Source: Thermoplasmatota archaeon
GTDB taxonomy: Archaea > Thermoplasmatota > Penumbrarchaeia > Penumbrarchaeales > Penumbrarchaeaceae
Direction: 5' to 3'
Assembly: GCA_016929175.1 (NCBI GenBank)
Contig: JAFGJI010000113.1
Location: forward strand, 1-11,037
DNA: 11,037 nt
In this document: positions 1 through 7,218 of the stretch, piece after piece
Position numbering within the stretch: position 1 is the first letter of the stretch
Layout: every line of letters starts with the position of its first letter
Notes under the pieces: model-generated
What the model saw: the letters and a program-made list of their open reading frames with translations, nothing else
What the model was told of the DNA's origin: nothing
Databases searched by the model: none
Program-made: the position numbers and the translations under genes

Positions 1-2090
1 AAGACGTTTACCGGATGGACCTTGGCTGGGATCCCCCGTCGGAGCCTGGCAACGGCTTTCCGATAGAGTACGAGGTGGTTTTGATCGAAAGGAACGGCTC
101 GCAACAGGTGATCGCGGGTTTTGAAGGGCAGACAGGGACAAACTGTCTTTTCGAGGAGATAGAACCTCCATACGAGAAAAAGCTGTTCATCACCGCGAGG
201 TCCGTTTCGGGTATTTCGCCTCCGAGCGATCCGGTCACGATCGAGGAAAAAGAACCGCCGACCTTCAAGGATGACCTCACAACGGACAGTATAACGGAAG
301 ATACCGAGGTTCAGTTCATGGTCCTTGTGGAGGATAACTGGCTCCTGAGCGAGGTGCAGTTGGAATACTGGTATGACAACGGGACCTTCTTCAGGACGGT
401 AATGGAGCCCGATACTCCCTCAGTTTACAGACACACCCTCTTCACAAAGCTGGCATGGGGTCCTGTATATTACCGTTTCCAGGCCATGGATATCTTCGGG
501 AATACGAACATGACCGAGGACCGGCAGGTGGATGTGTTCGACCTTGTGCCTCCGATCATCAATGACATGACAGGGAAAGAGGCCGAGTACGGGGATAACA
601 TCACCTTCATTGGAAGCATCGAGGAGAACTCCGCCCTGCAGAGGATAGCTCTGAGCGTCAACTGTTCCTCCTTCGATCTAACGGTTGACATACCGTTTTG
701 GGAAGGTTATGACTGGAAATATGATATCGAACCGCCGCGCGATGTCTGGGCGCTTAACTATATCATCAAAGCGGTGGACATCTTCGGGTTGGAGCGTGAG
801 GTGAAAGGGGAAGTATCCATAGTTGATACGACCCCTCCAAAAATGCTGGAGGACCTGTCCGATGACCAGGTGAGATACAATTCGGACTTCAATATATCAG
901 TTGGCTTCCAGGACCTGTCGGGTATCGGTTCCGCCTCATTGTTCTACAGGACCGGTGGAACGGGATCATGGAATGAGTTCACAGAACATAATACAGGCAA
1001 TATCTCCTTCACTGTCGCGCTGCCCTGGGATGAGATGGACCCGAGCATGTGGGGGGAGAGGATGTCCGTGACCTATCACTTCGCGGTAATTGATCCCTGG
1101 GGCAACACTCTCAGGACAGAGAATGTGACGAGGACCATCCACGACCCGGTACACATAGGGTCGATCGAACTGCTCCATCCTCCTCACGGTTTCACGGGGG
1201 ATGATCTCTTCTTCATCGTTCACCTCGATAACAAAACGGTGGTAGATGGGATCGACATCGCCATCTGGATCGATGACAGTTACAAGATGAGGGAACCGAT
1301 GGAGAGCACCGATGAGTTTCCGGACCACTTCTTCTTCCATGTTACGCTGCCGGAAGATTCCCTCGCAACGATATTCTATGAGATCATATTGAAGATGGAA
1401 AGGGTTGGTGAAGCGGTCTTCGGACCGTTCAACATAACCTTGTACGACGGGATCTCTCCGACCGTCCCGTCGATCCAGGACAGGACCATAGGACCGGGTG
1501 AACAGGTAACGGTGGTCGTAAATGCACATGACAATATCGGTATCGTGAGATACGAATGGGAGGGGGCTCCAGTGGAGGTCAGCGGCAATACCCTGAGCTG
1601 GGTCGCGGACAGGGAAGGTGTTTTCTTGATCAGGGTTAGAGCCTACGACGAGGCGGGGAACACCGGCTCCTCCACCTTCACGCTGACCGTCGAGGGGGAG
1701 GATGATCTTATGGGACCCTCCCCCCCGGACGAGGATGCAGGGTTCGATCGCTCGAGCGTGATCTGTGTCTCTATATTTCTCATCGTGGTGGTCATGATCG
1801 CCGCCCTTTACAATGTCAAGAAGAGAAGAGGACCAAAGAAGCCCGCCTCCCAAGGTCCCAATGTGTCGGAGCCCCCATTGATACCGTACCCAGCAATGGA
1901 CCTCCAGGATGATCCCGGGGCAGGTACAACCGATAATTCCGATGGGGGCACAAGAATTCTATCTGATGAGGTGGAACGTGAAGAAACTGAAAGCGGTCCA
2001 TCACGATCGGAGATACCGATGTCCCCAAGGATGGTGGCCCCCCCGCCCGATCTTCAAGATGAATATGGGGGGATCCCCGGGAAGGGATGA
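1..2090 (+). CDS. Large membrane-anchored surface protein with FN3, Ig-like and PKD-like domains (5' truncated)
   Basis: The frame is open at the left edge (codons for D-V-Y-R precede the first ATG at 15), so the true N-terminus and any signal peptide lie outside. Counting from that ATG, residues 1-75 look like a fibronectin type III repeat (GWDPP near the start, ITARSVSG near the end). Then come about four beta-sandwich Ig-like repeats (roughly 80-178, 179-275, 276-378, 379-477), three of them opening with a PP motif and several closing with an A-x-D-x-x-G-N type strand. A PKD-like repeat follows (about 478-562). A single transmembrane helix at about 582-600 is followed by KKRR and a roughly 90-residue Pro/acid-rich cytoplasmic tail. 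At least ten N-x-S/T sequons sit in the outer part, as expected of a glycosylated archaeal envelope protein. The ligand or role (adhesion, S-layer association) is unknown. It is the only plus-strand gene, convergent with tmk. Confidence 0.85.
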   Translation, partial: DVYRMDLGWDPPSEPGNGFPIEYEVVLIERNGSQQVIAGFEGQTGTNCLFEEIEPPYEKKLFITARSVSGISPPSDPVTIEEKEPPTFKDDLTTDSITEDTEVQFMVLVEDNWLLSEVQLEYWYDNGTFFRTVMEPDTPSVYRHTLFTKLAWGPVYYRFQAMDIFGNTNMTEDRQVDVFDLVPPIINDMTGKEAEYGDNITFIGSIEENSALQRIALSVNCSSFDLTVDIPFWEGYDWKYDIEPPRDVWALNYIIKAVDIFGLEREVKGEVSIVDTTPPKMLEDLSDDQVRYNSDFNISVGFQDLSGIGSASLFYRTGGTGSWNEFTEHNTGNISFTVALPWDEMDPSMWGERMSVTYHFAVIDPWGNTLRTENVTRTIHDPVHIGSIELLHPPHGFTGDDLFFIVHLDNKTVVDGIDIAIWIDDSYKMREPMESTDEFPDHFFFHVTLPEDSLATIFYEIILKMERVGEAVFGPFNITLYDGISPTVPSIQDRTIGPGEQVTVVVNAHDNIGIVRYEWEGAPVEVSGNTLSWVADREGVFLIRVRAYDEAGNTGSSTFTLTVEGEDDLMGPSPPDEDAGFDRSSVICVSIFLIVVVMIAALYNVKKRRGPKKPASQGPNVSEPPLIPYPAMDLQDDPGAGTTDNSDGGTRILSDEVEREETESGPSRSEIPMSPRMVAPPPDLQDEYGGIPGKG

Positions 2091-2165
2091 ATGAGGCTCC
2101 ACTATATTGATCCTCATCAAAAGTACAGAGCTCGGGCTATCGTCTGTTCTCTCAAGGTATTGATC

Positions 2166-2780
2166 TCAGAGTACGGATTCCACTGCGTCCTTTATCCTGT
2201 CAGCTATTTCCACCTTCCTCCCGGAAGCGTCCACCACGAACCATTTGGTCTTCAACTGATCAGGCAGGTGCCTGCCCCTTGAAAGCTCGATGAAGGTCTT
2301 CCTTATCCCTTCCTGGAACTCGCTGTCTTCCTCGAAATATTCCATCTCGTCCCCCCTCTCCTTCATCCTTCTCCGGGCAAGTGGGACCGGGATATCGAGT
2401 AGTACGGCGAGGTCCGGCCTGTCGGCATATTTGTTGACCTCTCCAACCCATTCCAGGTCCACCCTCTGCCCCTGATAGGCGATGGAGGAGTACACGTAGC
2501 GGTCAGAGATGACTATCTTGCCGGCTTCCAGCGCGGGACGAACCTCTTTCTCGAGATGTTCGATCCTGTCCGCAGCAAAGAGCAGGGCTAGTGCCTCATC
2601 GTCCAGGAACGGGTCCTGGAGATGCTCTCTGATGAGCTTCCCAAGGGGTCCCTTGGTTGGTTCAGCCGTGATAACGACATCTTTCCCAAGTCCCTTAAGG
2701 TGTTCGAAAAGCAATCTCACATGGGTGCCTTTACCGCACCCATCAATACCTTCGATGACGATGAAAGCTGCCATCGACAT
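2166..2780 (-). CDS. tmk: Thymidylate kinase (dTMP kinase)
   Basis: Phosphorylates dTMP to dTDP with ATP in the cytosol, a step of dTTP synthesis. Counting from the ATG at 2780, the Walker A loop is GIDGCGKGT (11-19), followed by the substrate-side EPT motif (40-42), FAADR (68-72), the DRY motif of the family (93-95), and an Arg-rich lid near RRRMKERGDE. At 204 residues it has normal family length. The frame extends to a possible start at 2822, but those 14 extra residues precede the first beta-strand and look unrelated. ATG codons at 2780 and 2774 are both plausible. A TATA box at 2795-2803 predicts transcription starting close to 2774, favouring a leaderless mRNA and perhaps the inner ATG. 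The loop has Gly where bacterial enzymes usually have Ser/Thr after the Lys. It lies downstream of pepD but probably has its own promoter. Confidence 0.95.
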   Translation of the reverse strand: MSMAAFIVIEGIDGCGKGTHVRLLFEHLKGLGKDVVITAEPTKGPLGKLIREHLQDPFLDDEALALLFAADRIEHLEKEVRPALEAGKIVISDRYVYSSIAYQGQRVDLEWVGEVNKYADRPDLAVLLDIPVPLARRRMKERGDEMEYFEEDSEFQEGIRKTFIELSRGRHLPDQLKTKWFVVDASGRKVEIADRIKDAVESVL

Positions 2781-2790
2781 TCGATTGGCG

Positions 2791-2804
2791 AAATAATATA
2801 AAAG
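2791..2804 (-). promoter_or_regulatory. TATA-box promoter of tmk
   Basis: On the minus strand the bases read CTTTTATATTATTT, a good archaeal TATA box centred near 2799. With the usual spacing of about 25 bases, transcription would begin around 2773, on or next to the tmk start codons (2774/2780). No Shine-Dalgarno sequence precedes either ATG, so a leaderless transcript is the simplest reading. The start site is inferred, not observed. Confidence 0.6.
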
Positions 2805-2844
2805 GATGACCCTTGAGAGCATTCTTTATGGTTGTTGGCCCGTA

Positions 2845-4302
2845 TCACGCAAGCTTCTTCAGAGAGAGCGAGAGGAGGTCCCAGAAATCCCTGACCGATG
2901 GGGCCCTCACCCTCTCGTCCGGTGAATGCGGGTTCTCGATCTGCGGGCCCATGGAAGCCATGTCCATTCCGGGGTATTTTTCGCCGATTATACCCGTCTC
3001 CAGTCCGGCGTGGATGGCCTTGATCTCCGGATCCCTGCCCCAGAGCTCCCTCGCCGATGCTTTGAGCACGGCAAGGACAGATGAGTCCAGGTTCGGGAGC
3101 CATCCCGGATAAGCCTTCCCCCTCCCGGCCTCTCCCCCTGCAAGCACCACGATGGCCTCTATCCGGTCCCGGAGAGCCTCGAGCTGGGAGGAAGATGAGG
3201 AGCGGGACGCGAGCTGTATGTAGACATCGTCCTCTGTTCTGATCTTCGCCATGGAGGTCGATGTCTCCACAAGGTCCTTGATATCGGGGCTCATCCTCTG
3301 GACCCCGTGGGGAAGCGAAACCACAAGATGCAGCATCCTCCTTGAATCCTCTTCTGTCATTGCCTTCGATGGAAGCTCGATATCCTTGATCTTGAGATCC
3401 ATGCCCGGCTCCAGGGTCCTGTATTCGAACCTCACCTCCTCGAAGGCCTTCATTATGATGTCCTTGAAGGGGGATGGGTCAGATCTTGTAACGACGACCG
3501 CTTCGGCCTCCCTCGGGATAGCATTATGTTTGTCCCCCCCGGAAAAGTTGGAAATGGATAGGTCGTGAGCCCTAGCAGCCTTCCACAGCATCCTTGCGAG
3601 AAGCTTGACGGCATTGGCTTTTCCCAGATGAATATCCACACCCGAGTGCCCCCCTTTCATACCAGAGAAGTTTATGTGGAAGGCATTACCCAAAGGCTCC
3701 TCCCAGAGAACGGGCATGTTGATCTCGGATTCTCCACCTCCGGCGCAGCCAACATAAAGCGCTCTCTCTTCTTCTGTATCAAGGTTGATCATCAGTCTGC
3801 CCTCGAGCATATCCTCCCCGAGAGAGAAGGCTCCCGTCAGACCGGTCTCCTCGTCAACCGTGAAGAGTGCTTCGATCGGGCCGTGGACCAGATCTTTGTC
3901 CTCGAGGACGGCAAGGGCTGCGCAGACGCCGATCCCGTTGTCGGCCCCCAGTGTCGTGCCGGTAGCATAAAGGTATTCTCCCTCCATCCTGAGCTTGATG
4001 GCATCGGTGGAGAAATCGAAGGGCACCTCCTTGTTCTTCTCGCAGACCATGTCAACGTGGCCCTGAAGCACAACTATCGGAGCGTTCTCGTGTCCGGGAG
4101 AGGCAGGCTTCCTGACCACAATATTACCCATGTCGTCCTTTTTGTATTTCAGGCCGAGCCTATCGGCCACGGATACAACGTATGCGATCGCTCTTTCCTC
4201 GTGCCTGGAGCATCGGGGTATCTTCCTAAGTTCATCGAAATGCTTCCACAGAAGCCTTGGTTCCAAACCTTCCATTACAGGGTCCATGATGTCACCATCC
4301 AT
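2845..4302 (-). CDS. pepD: Aminoacyl-histidine dipeptidase (M20 family metallopeptidase, PepD-like)
   Basis: A cytosolic di-zinc exopeptidase that hydrolyses dipeptides such as Xaa-His and recycles amino acids. The 485-residue length matches the PepD family. Expected metal and catalytic residues are all visible: H82 and D84 in QGHVDM, bridging D121 in LGADNGIG, the E151-E152 pair in VDEETG, D175 in INLDTEEE, and H459 in the C-terminal ENPHSPDE motif. The inserted dimerisation (lid) domain begins after GMKGGHSGVD. The frame can be opened one codon earlier with a TTG at 4305, but the ATG at 4302 is preferred. ATG codons at 4287 and 4275 are alternatives, because the conserved part begins only around GLEPRLLW. 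TATA-like sequences lie upstream, so it may be transcribed independently of the gene at 4391-5005. The assignment is firm at family level; exact substrate preference is not shown by sequence. Confidence 0.93.
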   Translation of the reverse strand: MDGDIMDPVMEGLEPRLLWKHFDELRKIPRCSRHEERAIAYVVSVADRLGLKYKKDDMGNIVVRKPASPGHENAPIVVLQGHVDMVCEKNKEVPFDFSTDAIKLRMEGEYLYATGTTLGADNGIGVCAALAVLEDKDLVHGPIEALFTVDEETGLTGAFSLGEDMLEGRLMINLDTEEERALYVGCAGGGESEINMPVLWEEPLGNAFHINFSGMKGGHSGVDIHLGKANAVKLLARMLWKAARAHDLSISNFSGGDKHNAIPREAEAVVVTRSDPSPFKDIIMKAFEEVRFEYRTLEPGMDLKIKDIELPSKAMTEEDSRRMLHLVVSLPHGVQRMSPDIKDLVETSTSMAKIRTEDDVYIQLASRSSSSSQLEALRDRIEAIVVLAGGEAGRGKAYPGWLPNLDSSVLAVLKASARELWGRDPEIKAIHAGLETGIIGEKYPGMDMASMGPQIENPHSPDERVRAPSVRDFWDLLSLSLKKLA

Positions 4303-4333
4303 CAAATCGGGTTGCGTCGGTGTACCTTCTAAT

Positions 4334-4344
4334 CCTATTTTAAC
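4334..4344 (-). promoter_or_regulatory. Possible TATA box of pepD
   Basis: The minus strand reads GTTAAAATAGG here, an AT-rich box whose spacing would place a transcript start near 4313, about 11 bases before the pepD ATG. A second candidate (GGTATAAC, 4351-4358) lies just upstream. Neither is strong, and read-through from the upstream flotillin operon cannot be excluded. Confidence 0.35.
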
Positions 4345-4390
4345 GGTTTTGTTATACCGCGATATCTCAACGGGAGCAGCAGGGAAGGGG

Positions 4391-5005
4391 TCAGAGCATG
4401 TCCTTCAACTTCTTGTAGGAGATCACCGAGATGAAGGTCCACAGCAAGAACGGTATGAAAGGCCGGTCCTTCGGTTCAAGTTCGAATGCACGTACAGCGT
4501 CCATGAAACCTTCAACGGCCTCCAGTTCGGAACCCGGTTCGCCGGGTGTTTCAAGGGCAAGTTCGATGAGACCATCCTCTACCTTGACCAGGGCCCTTTC
4601 GGAATTCGCCCATGAGGTGAGTTTCGTTGCCTCGAGGTACTGGGTCGCCTGCGTTATCTCGGAAAGGATGCTGAGGCCGTTCATCAAGACCTCGAGGGGC
4701 CGCTTCTCGCTCAGTGAATGGATCTCCTCGAAGGTGTTCATTACCGGAAATATGGCTGATATCGACCTGGCAAGTATATTGCGTTTCACGATCTCCGGGT
4801 CGGATTCCAGGGTCAGGACGGCCCCGTGCAGCTCGGTGCAGTTCCTGAGATGTACCCCCGCCATTTCCTCCAGTTCATGGTGGTCCCTGTTAAGGATCAT
4901 GAACCTTCTCGTTTCCCTGATCATCGGGAGGACATTGCCGGAAGAGGGTTGTAAAAGGAACTTTGCCATTGCCTCGTCGATCCCTTTCATGGAAGCTTGG
5001 GCCAT
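4391..5005 (-). CDS. Uncharacterised helical protein with hydrophobic C-terminal tail, downstream of flotillin
   Basis: I do not recognise this 204-residue protein. The sequence looks almost wholly alpha-helical, with acidic and amphipathic stretches. It ends in a short hydrophobic segment (about residues 183-198, PFIPFLLWTFISVISY) followed by KKLKDML. That pattern fits a tail-anchored membrane protein with its bulk in the cytoplasm, although the segment is short. The frame opens at a TTG at 5038, but that start would lie within the 3' arm of a GC-rich hairpin. The ATG at 5005 is preceded by AGAGGT about six bases upstream, so it is chosen. It begins 53 bases after the flotillin stop and is probably co-transcribed with it. 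A role with flotillin in a membrane complex is inferred from position and the membrane tail only. Confidence 0.75.
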   Translation of the reverse strand: MAQASMKGIDEAMAKFLLQPSSGNVLPMIRETRRFMILNRDHHELEEMAGVHLRNCTELHGAVLTLESDPEIVKRNILARSISAIFPVMNTFEEIHSLSEKRPLEVLMNGLSILSEITQATQYLEATKLTSWANSERALVKVEDGLIELALETPGEPGSELEAVEGFMDAVRAFELEPKDRPFIPFLLWTFISVISYKKLKDML

Positions 5006-5028
5006 AGATAGACCTCTGAAATTAGATG

Positions 5029-5048
5029 GGGGGGTCAATGGACCCCCC
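5029..5048 (-). other. GC-rich hairpin between flotillin and the downstream gene
   Basis: GGGGGGTC (5029-5036) and GACCCCCC (5041-5048) form a perfect 8-bp stem with a 4-base loop, about 10 bases after the flotillin stop codon. No T-run follows on the minus strand. It is therefore more likely an mRNA-processing or stability element, or a partial attenuator, than a classical terminator. Confidence 0.55.
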
Positions 5049-5057
5049 GTATACCGA

Positions 5058-6602
5058 TCACTCCGCGTCCTTCGCTTCCACTACCGCCTGGTCATCACCG
5101 AACCGTTTTTCCACGACGTTTCGGATCAATTTGGTCACATCCACTCCGGTGAGCGATTCGACCAGGGCGGGCATCTGCGCAGCAATGTCCACGGTCTTGT
5201 TCACGAAGCCGTTCGGGCCTTGATCCCCCATAACGATGACCTTGTCCACACCCTCAAGCGAGGAAGCCGCAGCGCGAACGATCGCAGGCAGCTGGTCCAC
5301 AACGAGCTGGGTTATGGCTGCATCACCATATTTCCTCCAGGCAAGGGCCTTCTTCTCCATGGCTTCTGCTTCGGCAAGTCCCTTGGCCTTAATGGCTGAA
5401 GCCTCGGCCTCTCCCTTGAGCCTGATGATATCCGCCTCTGCCGTACCCTCCTTTCGGATCTTCTCGGCCTGGCCCTGGGCCAGCATCTCGAGCTTCTCGC
5501 GCTCACCGTCGGCAGTCAGTTTCAGCTGTGTCTGGGTGGCTTCGGCCTGGCGTATCGTCCTGCTCTTCTCTGCTTCGGCTATGCGTTCGATCTTCCCTTT
5601 CTCCCCGTCCGCCTCGGCTATCTTGGCATTTGCCGCAGCTTTCGCGGGAACCACCTGAATAGCTTCCTGTTCCTTCTCCTTCCTTTCTATCTCCTTTTCC
5701 TGGAGCTCGATCTGCTTTTTCTTCTCCTCGATATCGATCTGGACCTGTTCCTTGATAAGCTCCTGGCGCCTCTTCCTGTCCTGCAGGTCGAATGAGATCG
5801 ACCGGTTAGCGCGGGAGATCTCCACCTCGGCCTCGGCGTTCTGCTTCGTGATATCCCTCTCCTTGTGGAAGAGGGCCACCTGGGCTTCCGCCTCCGAATT
5901 CGCTCTCTCTGCCTCCCTGGCGGACTCGGCCTCCTTTATGGTCGCTTCCTTGTTGGCAATGGCCTCTCCGATCCTCGCGTCTCTCTTGACCTCGGCGGTC
6001 CTCCTTCTTCCCAGAGCATCAAGGTATCCGTATTCGTCCTCTATCTCCTTGATGACGAAGGATCGGATCTCTATTCCCATGTTCCTGAGATCCTTGGCCG
6101 CCTGGGACTGTACCTGGGCAGCCACCGCGTCCCTGTCGGAGTTGATGGACTCGATCGTCATCGTGGCGCAGATGCCCCTCACGTGTCCTTCAAGCGTCTT
6201 CTGGGCGATCTCGTTGATCTGCTCATCCCTCTTGTGGAGAAGCTGCTCGGCAGCCGTATAGAGGGAGGCCTCGTCCGATGCGATCTTCACCTGGGTGACG
6301 GCCTTGATGTTTATCTTGGCCCCCGAAGTCTTGACATCGGTGACGATATCCCTGACTAGGATCTCGAGCGTCCTGACATCAAGAGGCAGGAACTCGAAAC
6401 CTTGGACGACGGGAAGTATGAACTTCCCTCCTCCGGATACCACAGTGTATCCTCTTGCACCTTTTTTTGCTCCTTTACCATATACCACCATGGCGCTGTC
6501 CGGAGGCACTTTCTTGTATCTGCCAGCGTATATCAGTATGATTATTATGGCCAGAGCGATCAGGCCCCCGACAAGCAAACCAACGATCCAATAGACGTCC
6601 AT
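5058..6602 (-). CDS. Flotillin-like SPFH/band-7 protein (FloT/YuaG type)
   Basis: A membrane scaffold protein of the SPFH superfamily; bacterial FloT organises membrane microdomains and affects fluidity and protein complexes. The 514 residues are laid out as in flotillins: an N-terminal membrane helix (about 5-26), a band-7/SPFH domain (about 30-200, including ILVRDIVTDVKTSGAKI), then a long Ala/Glu-rich helical coiled coil (about 200-420) with repeated AEA/EAE blocks. A C-terminal oligomerisation-like region (about 422-514) contains WRKYGDAAI and the VIVMGDQG motif. The ATG at 6602 is preceded by GAGGTGA, which overlaps the stop codon of the upstream NfeD-like gene, so translation is probably coupled. 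The pairing with a YuaF-like partner copies the Bacillus yuaF-floT arrangement. The family is clear; the lipid or protein clients in this archaeon are unknown. Confidence 0.93.
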   Translation of the reverse strand: MDVYWIVGLLVGGLIALAIIIILIYAGRYKKVPPDSAMVVYGKGAKKGARGYTVVSGGGKFILPVVQGFEFLPLDVRTLEILVRDIVTDVKTSGAKINIKAVTQVKIASDEASLYTAAEQLLHKRDEQINEIAQKTLEGHVRGICATMTIESINSDRDAVAAQVQSQAAKDLRNMGIEIRSFVIKEIEDEYGYLDALGRRRTAEVKRDARIGEAIANKEATIKEAESAREAERANSEAEAQVALFHKERDITKQNAEAEVEISRANRSISFDLQDRKRRQELIKEQVQIDIEEKKKQIELQEKEIERKEKEQEAIQVVPAKAAANAKIAEADGEKGKIERIAEAEKSRTIRQAEATQTQLKLTADGEREKLEMLAQGQAEKIRKEGTAEADIIRLKGEAEASAIKAKGLAEAEAMEKKALAWRKYGDAAITQLVVDQLPAIVRAAASSLEGVDKVIVMGDQGPNGFVNKTVDIAAQMPALVESLTGVDVTKLIRNVVEKRFGDDQAVVEAKDAE

Positions 6603-6606
6603 TATT

Positions 6607-7218
6607 TCACCTCTTAGTTTTTTTGGAAACCTTCTGTTCCTTCTTCCCCATCTTTTTCTTCCATTCGGAATACAGCATGACCTTTACGGCATCACCGGAT
6701 ACTCCGGTGATCATGACCTGGGCGTTCGTGGGCAGCGATCTTTGGGAAACTGCCGGAACCAATGTCCTGCCCCGCTGCTCGGTGAACAGGACGATCTGGC
6801 CTTCATTTCCTGGAGTTATCGGCACCGATACGGATGCTCTTCTCCCGATCAACTTGTTGAACCTGACGGTGGAGTCGGACTGGAAGTACTTGAATGCATA
6901 GCTGATTATGAGAAAAAGTATCGATGCGATCAATATGGCTCCGATGCCTGCGATGAAAGGGGTCGCGATGGCATTGACGCCATAATAAGTAAGGATCGCA
7001 CCTATTCCCCCAAAACCGGTGAAGAACGCAAGCAATATCGGGAGTGACAAGAATCCTGGCCCACCCTCTAGTCCGATGTCAATATCTATACCGGCATCGA
7101 CGTCCACATCGGGGCCGTCGAAACCAAAATCCAGTCCGCCGAAGATCATCATGATGATCAGGATAACCAGGCTTGCAAGGGCTATCGCCGCGTAAAGATA
7201 GAACACCCAGTCGATCAT
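6607..7218 (-). CDS. YuaF/NfeD-like membrane protein with C-terminal OB-fold domain
   Basis: A predicted partner of flotillin. The 203 residues show a membrane helix (about 4-26), an unusual Asp-rich loop (about 30-50, alternating D with V/I/G), two further membrane helices (about 57-80 and 86-108), and a beta-rich OB-fold NfeD-C domain (about 118-184, with IGRRASVSVPI and G-x-A-x-V near its end). A strongly basic tail (KKKMGKKEQKVSKKTKR) closes it. No ClpP-like serine protease domain is present, so this is the short NfeD/YuaF form. The start ATG at 7218 overlaps the preceding TPR gene by 4 bases (ATGA), with AGGTGG six bases upstream. The stop codon overlaps the flotillin ribosome-binding site. 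Both junctions indicate a tightly coupled operon. Function with flotillin is known from bacterial relatives and inferred here. Confidence 0.87.
   Translation of the reverse strand: MIDWVFYLYAAIALASLVILIIMMIFGGLDFGFDGPDVDVDAGIDIDIGLEGGPGFLSLPILLAFFTGFGGIGAILTYYGVNAIATPFIAGIGAILIASILFLIISYAFKYFQSDSTVRFNKLIGRRASVSVPITPGNEGQIVLFTEQRGRTLVPAVSQRSLPTNAQVMITGVSGDAVKVMLYSEWKKKMGKKEQKVSKKTKR

Noticed and set aside
966..1853. 295-codon open frame antisense to the surface-protein gene
   Set aside because: Its product is low-complexity and basic/His-rich with no family resemblance, while the plus-strand frame has clear FN3, PKD and membrane features.
3565..4332. 255-codon plus-strand open frame opposite pepD
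   Set aside because: The opposite strand encodes all PepD metal-binding motifs; this frame has no recognisable domain.
4431..5399. 322-codon plus-strand open frame spanning the flotillin 3' end and the next gene
   Set aside because: It is antisense to two minus-strand genes, crosses their junction and the GC hairpin, and is Ser-rich as expected from a shadow frame.
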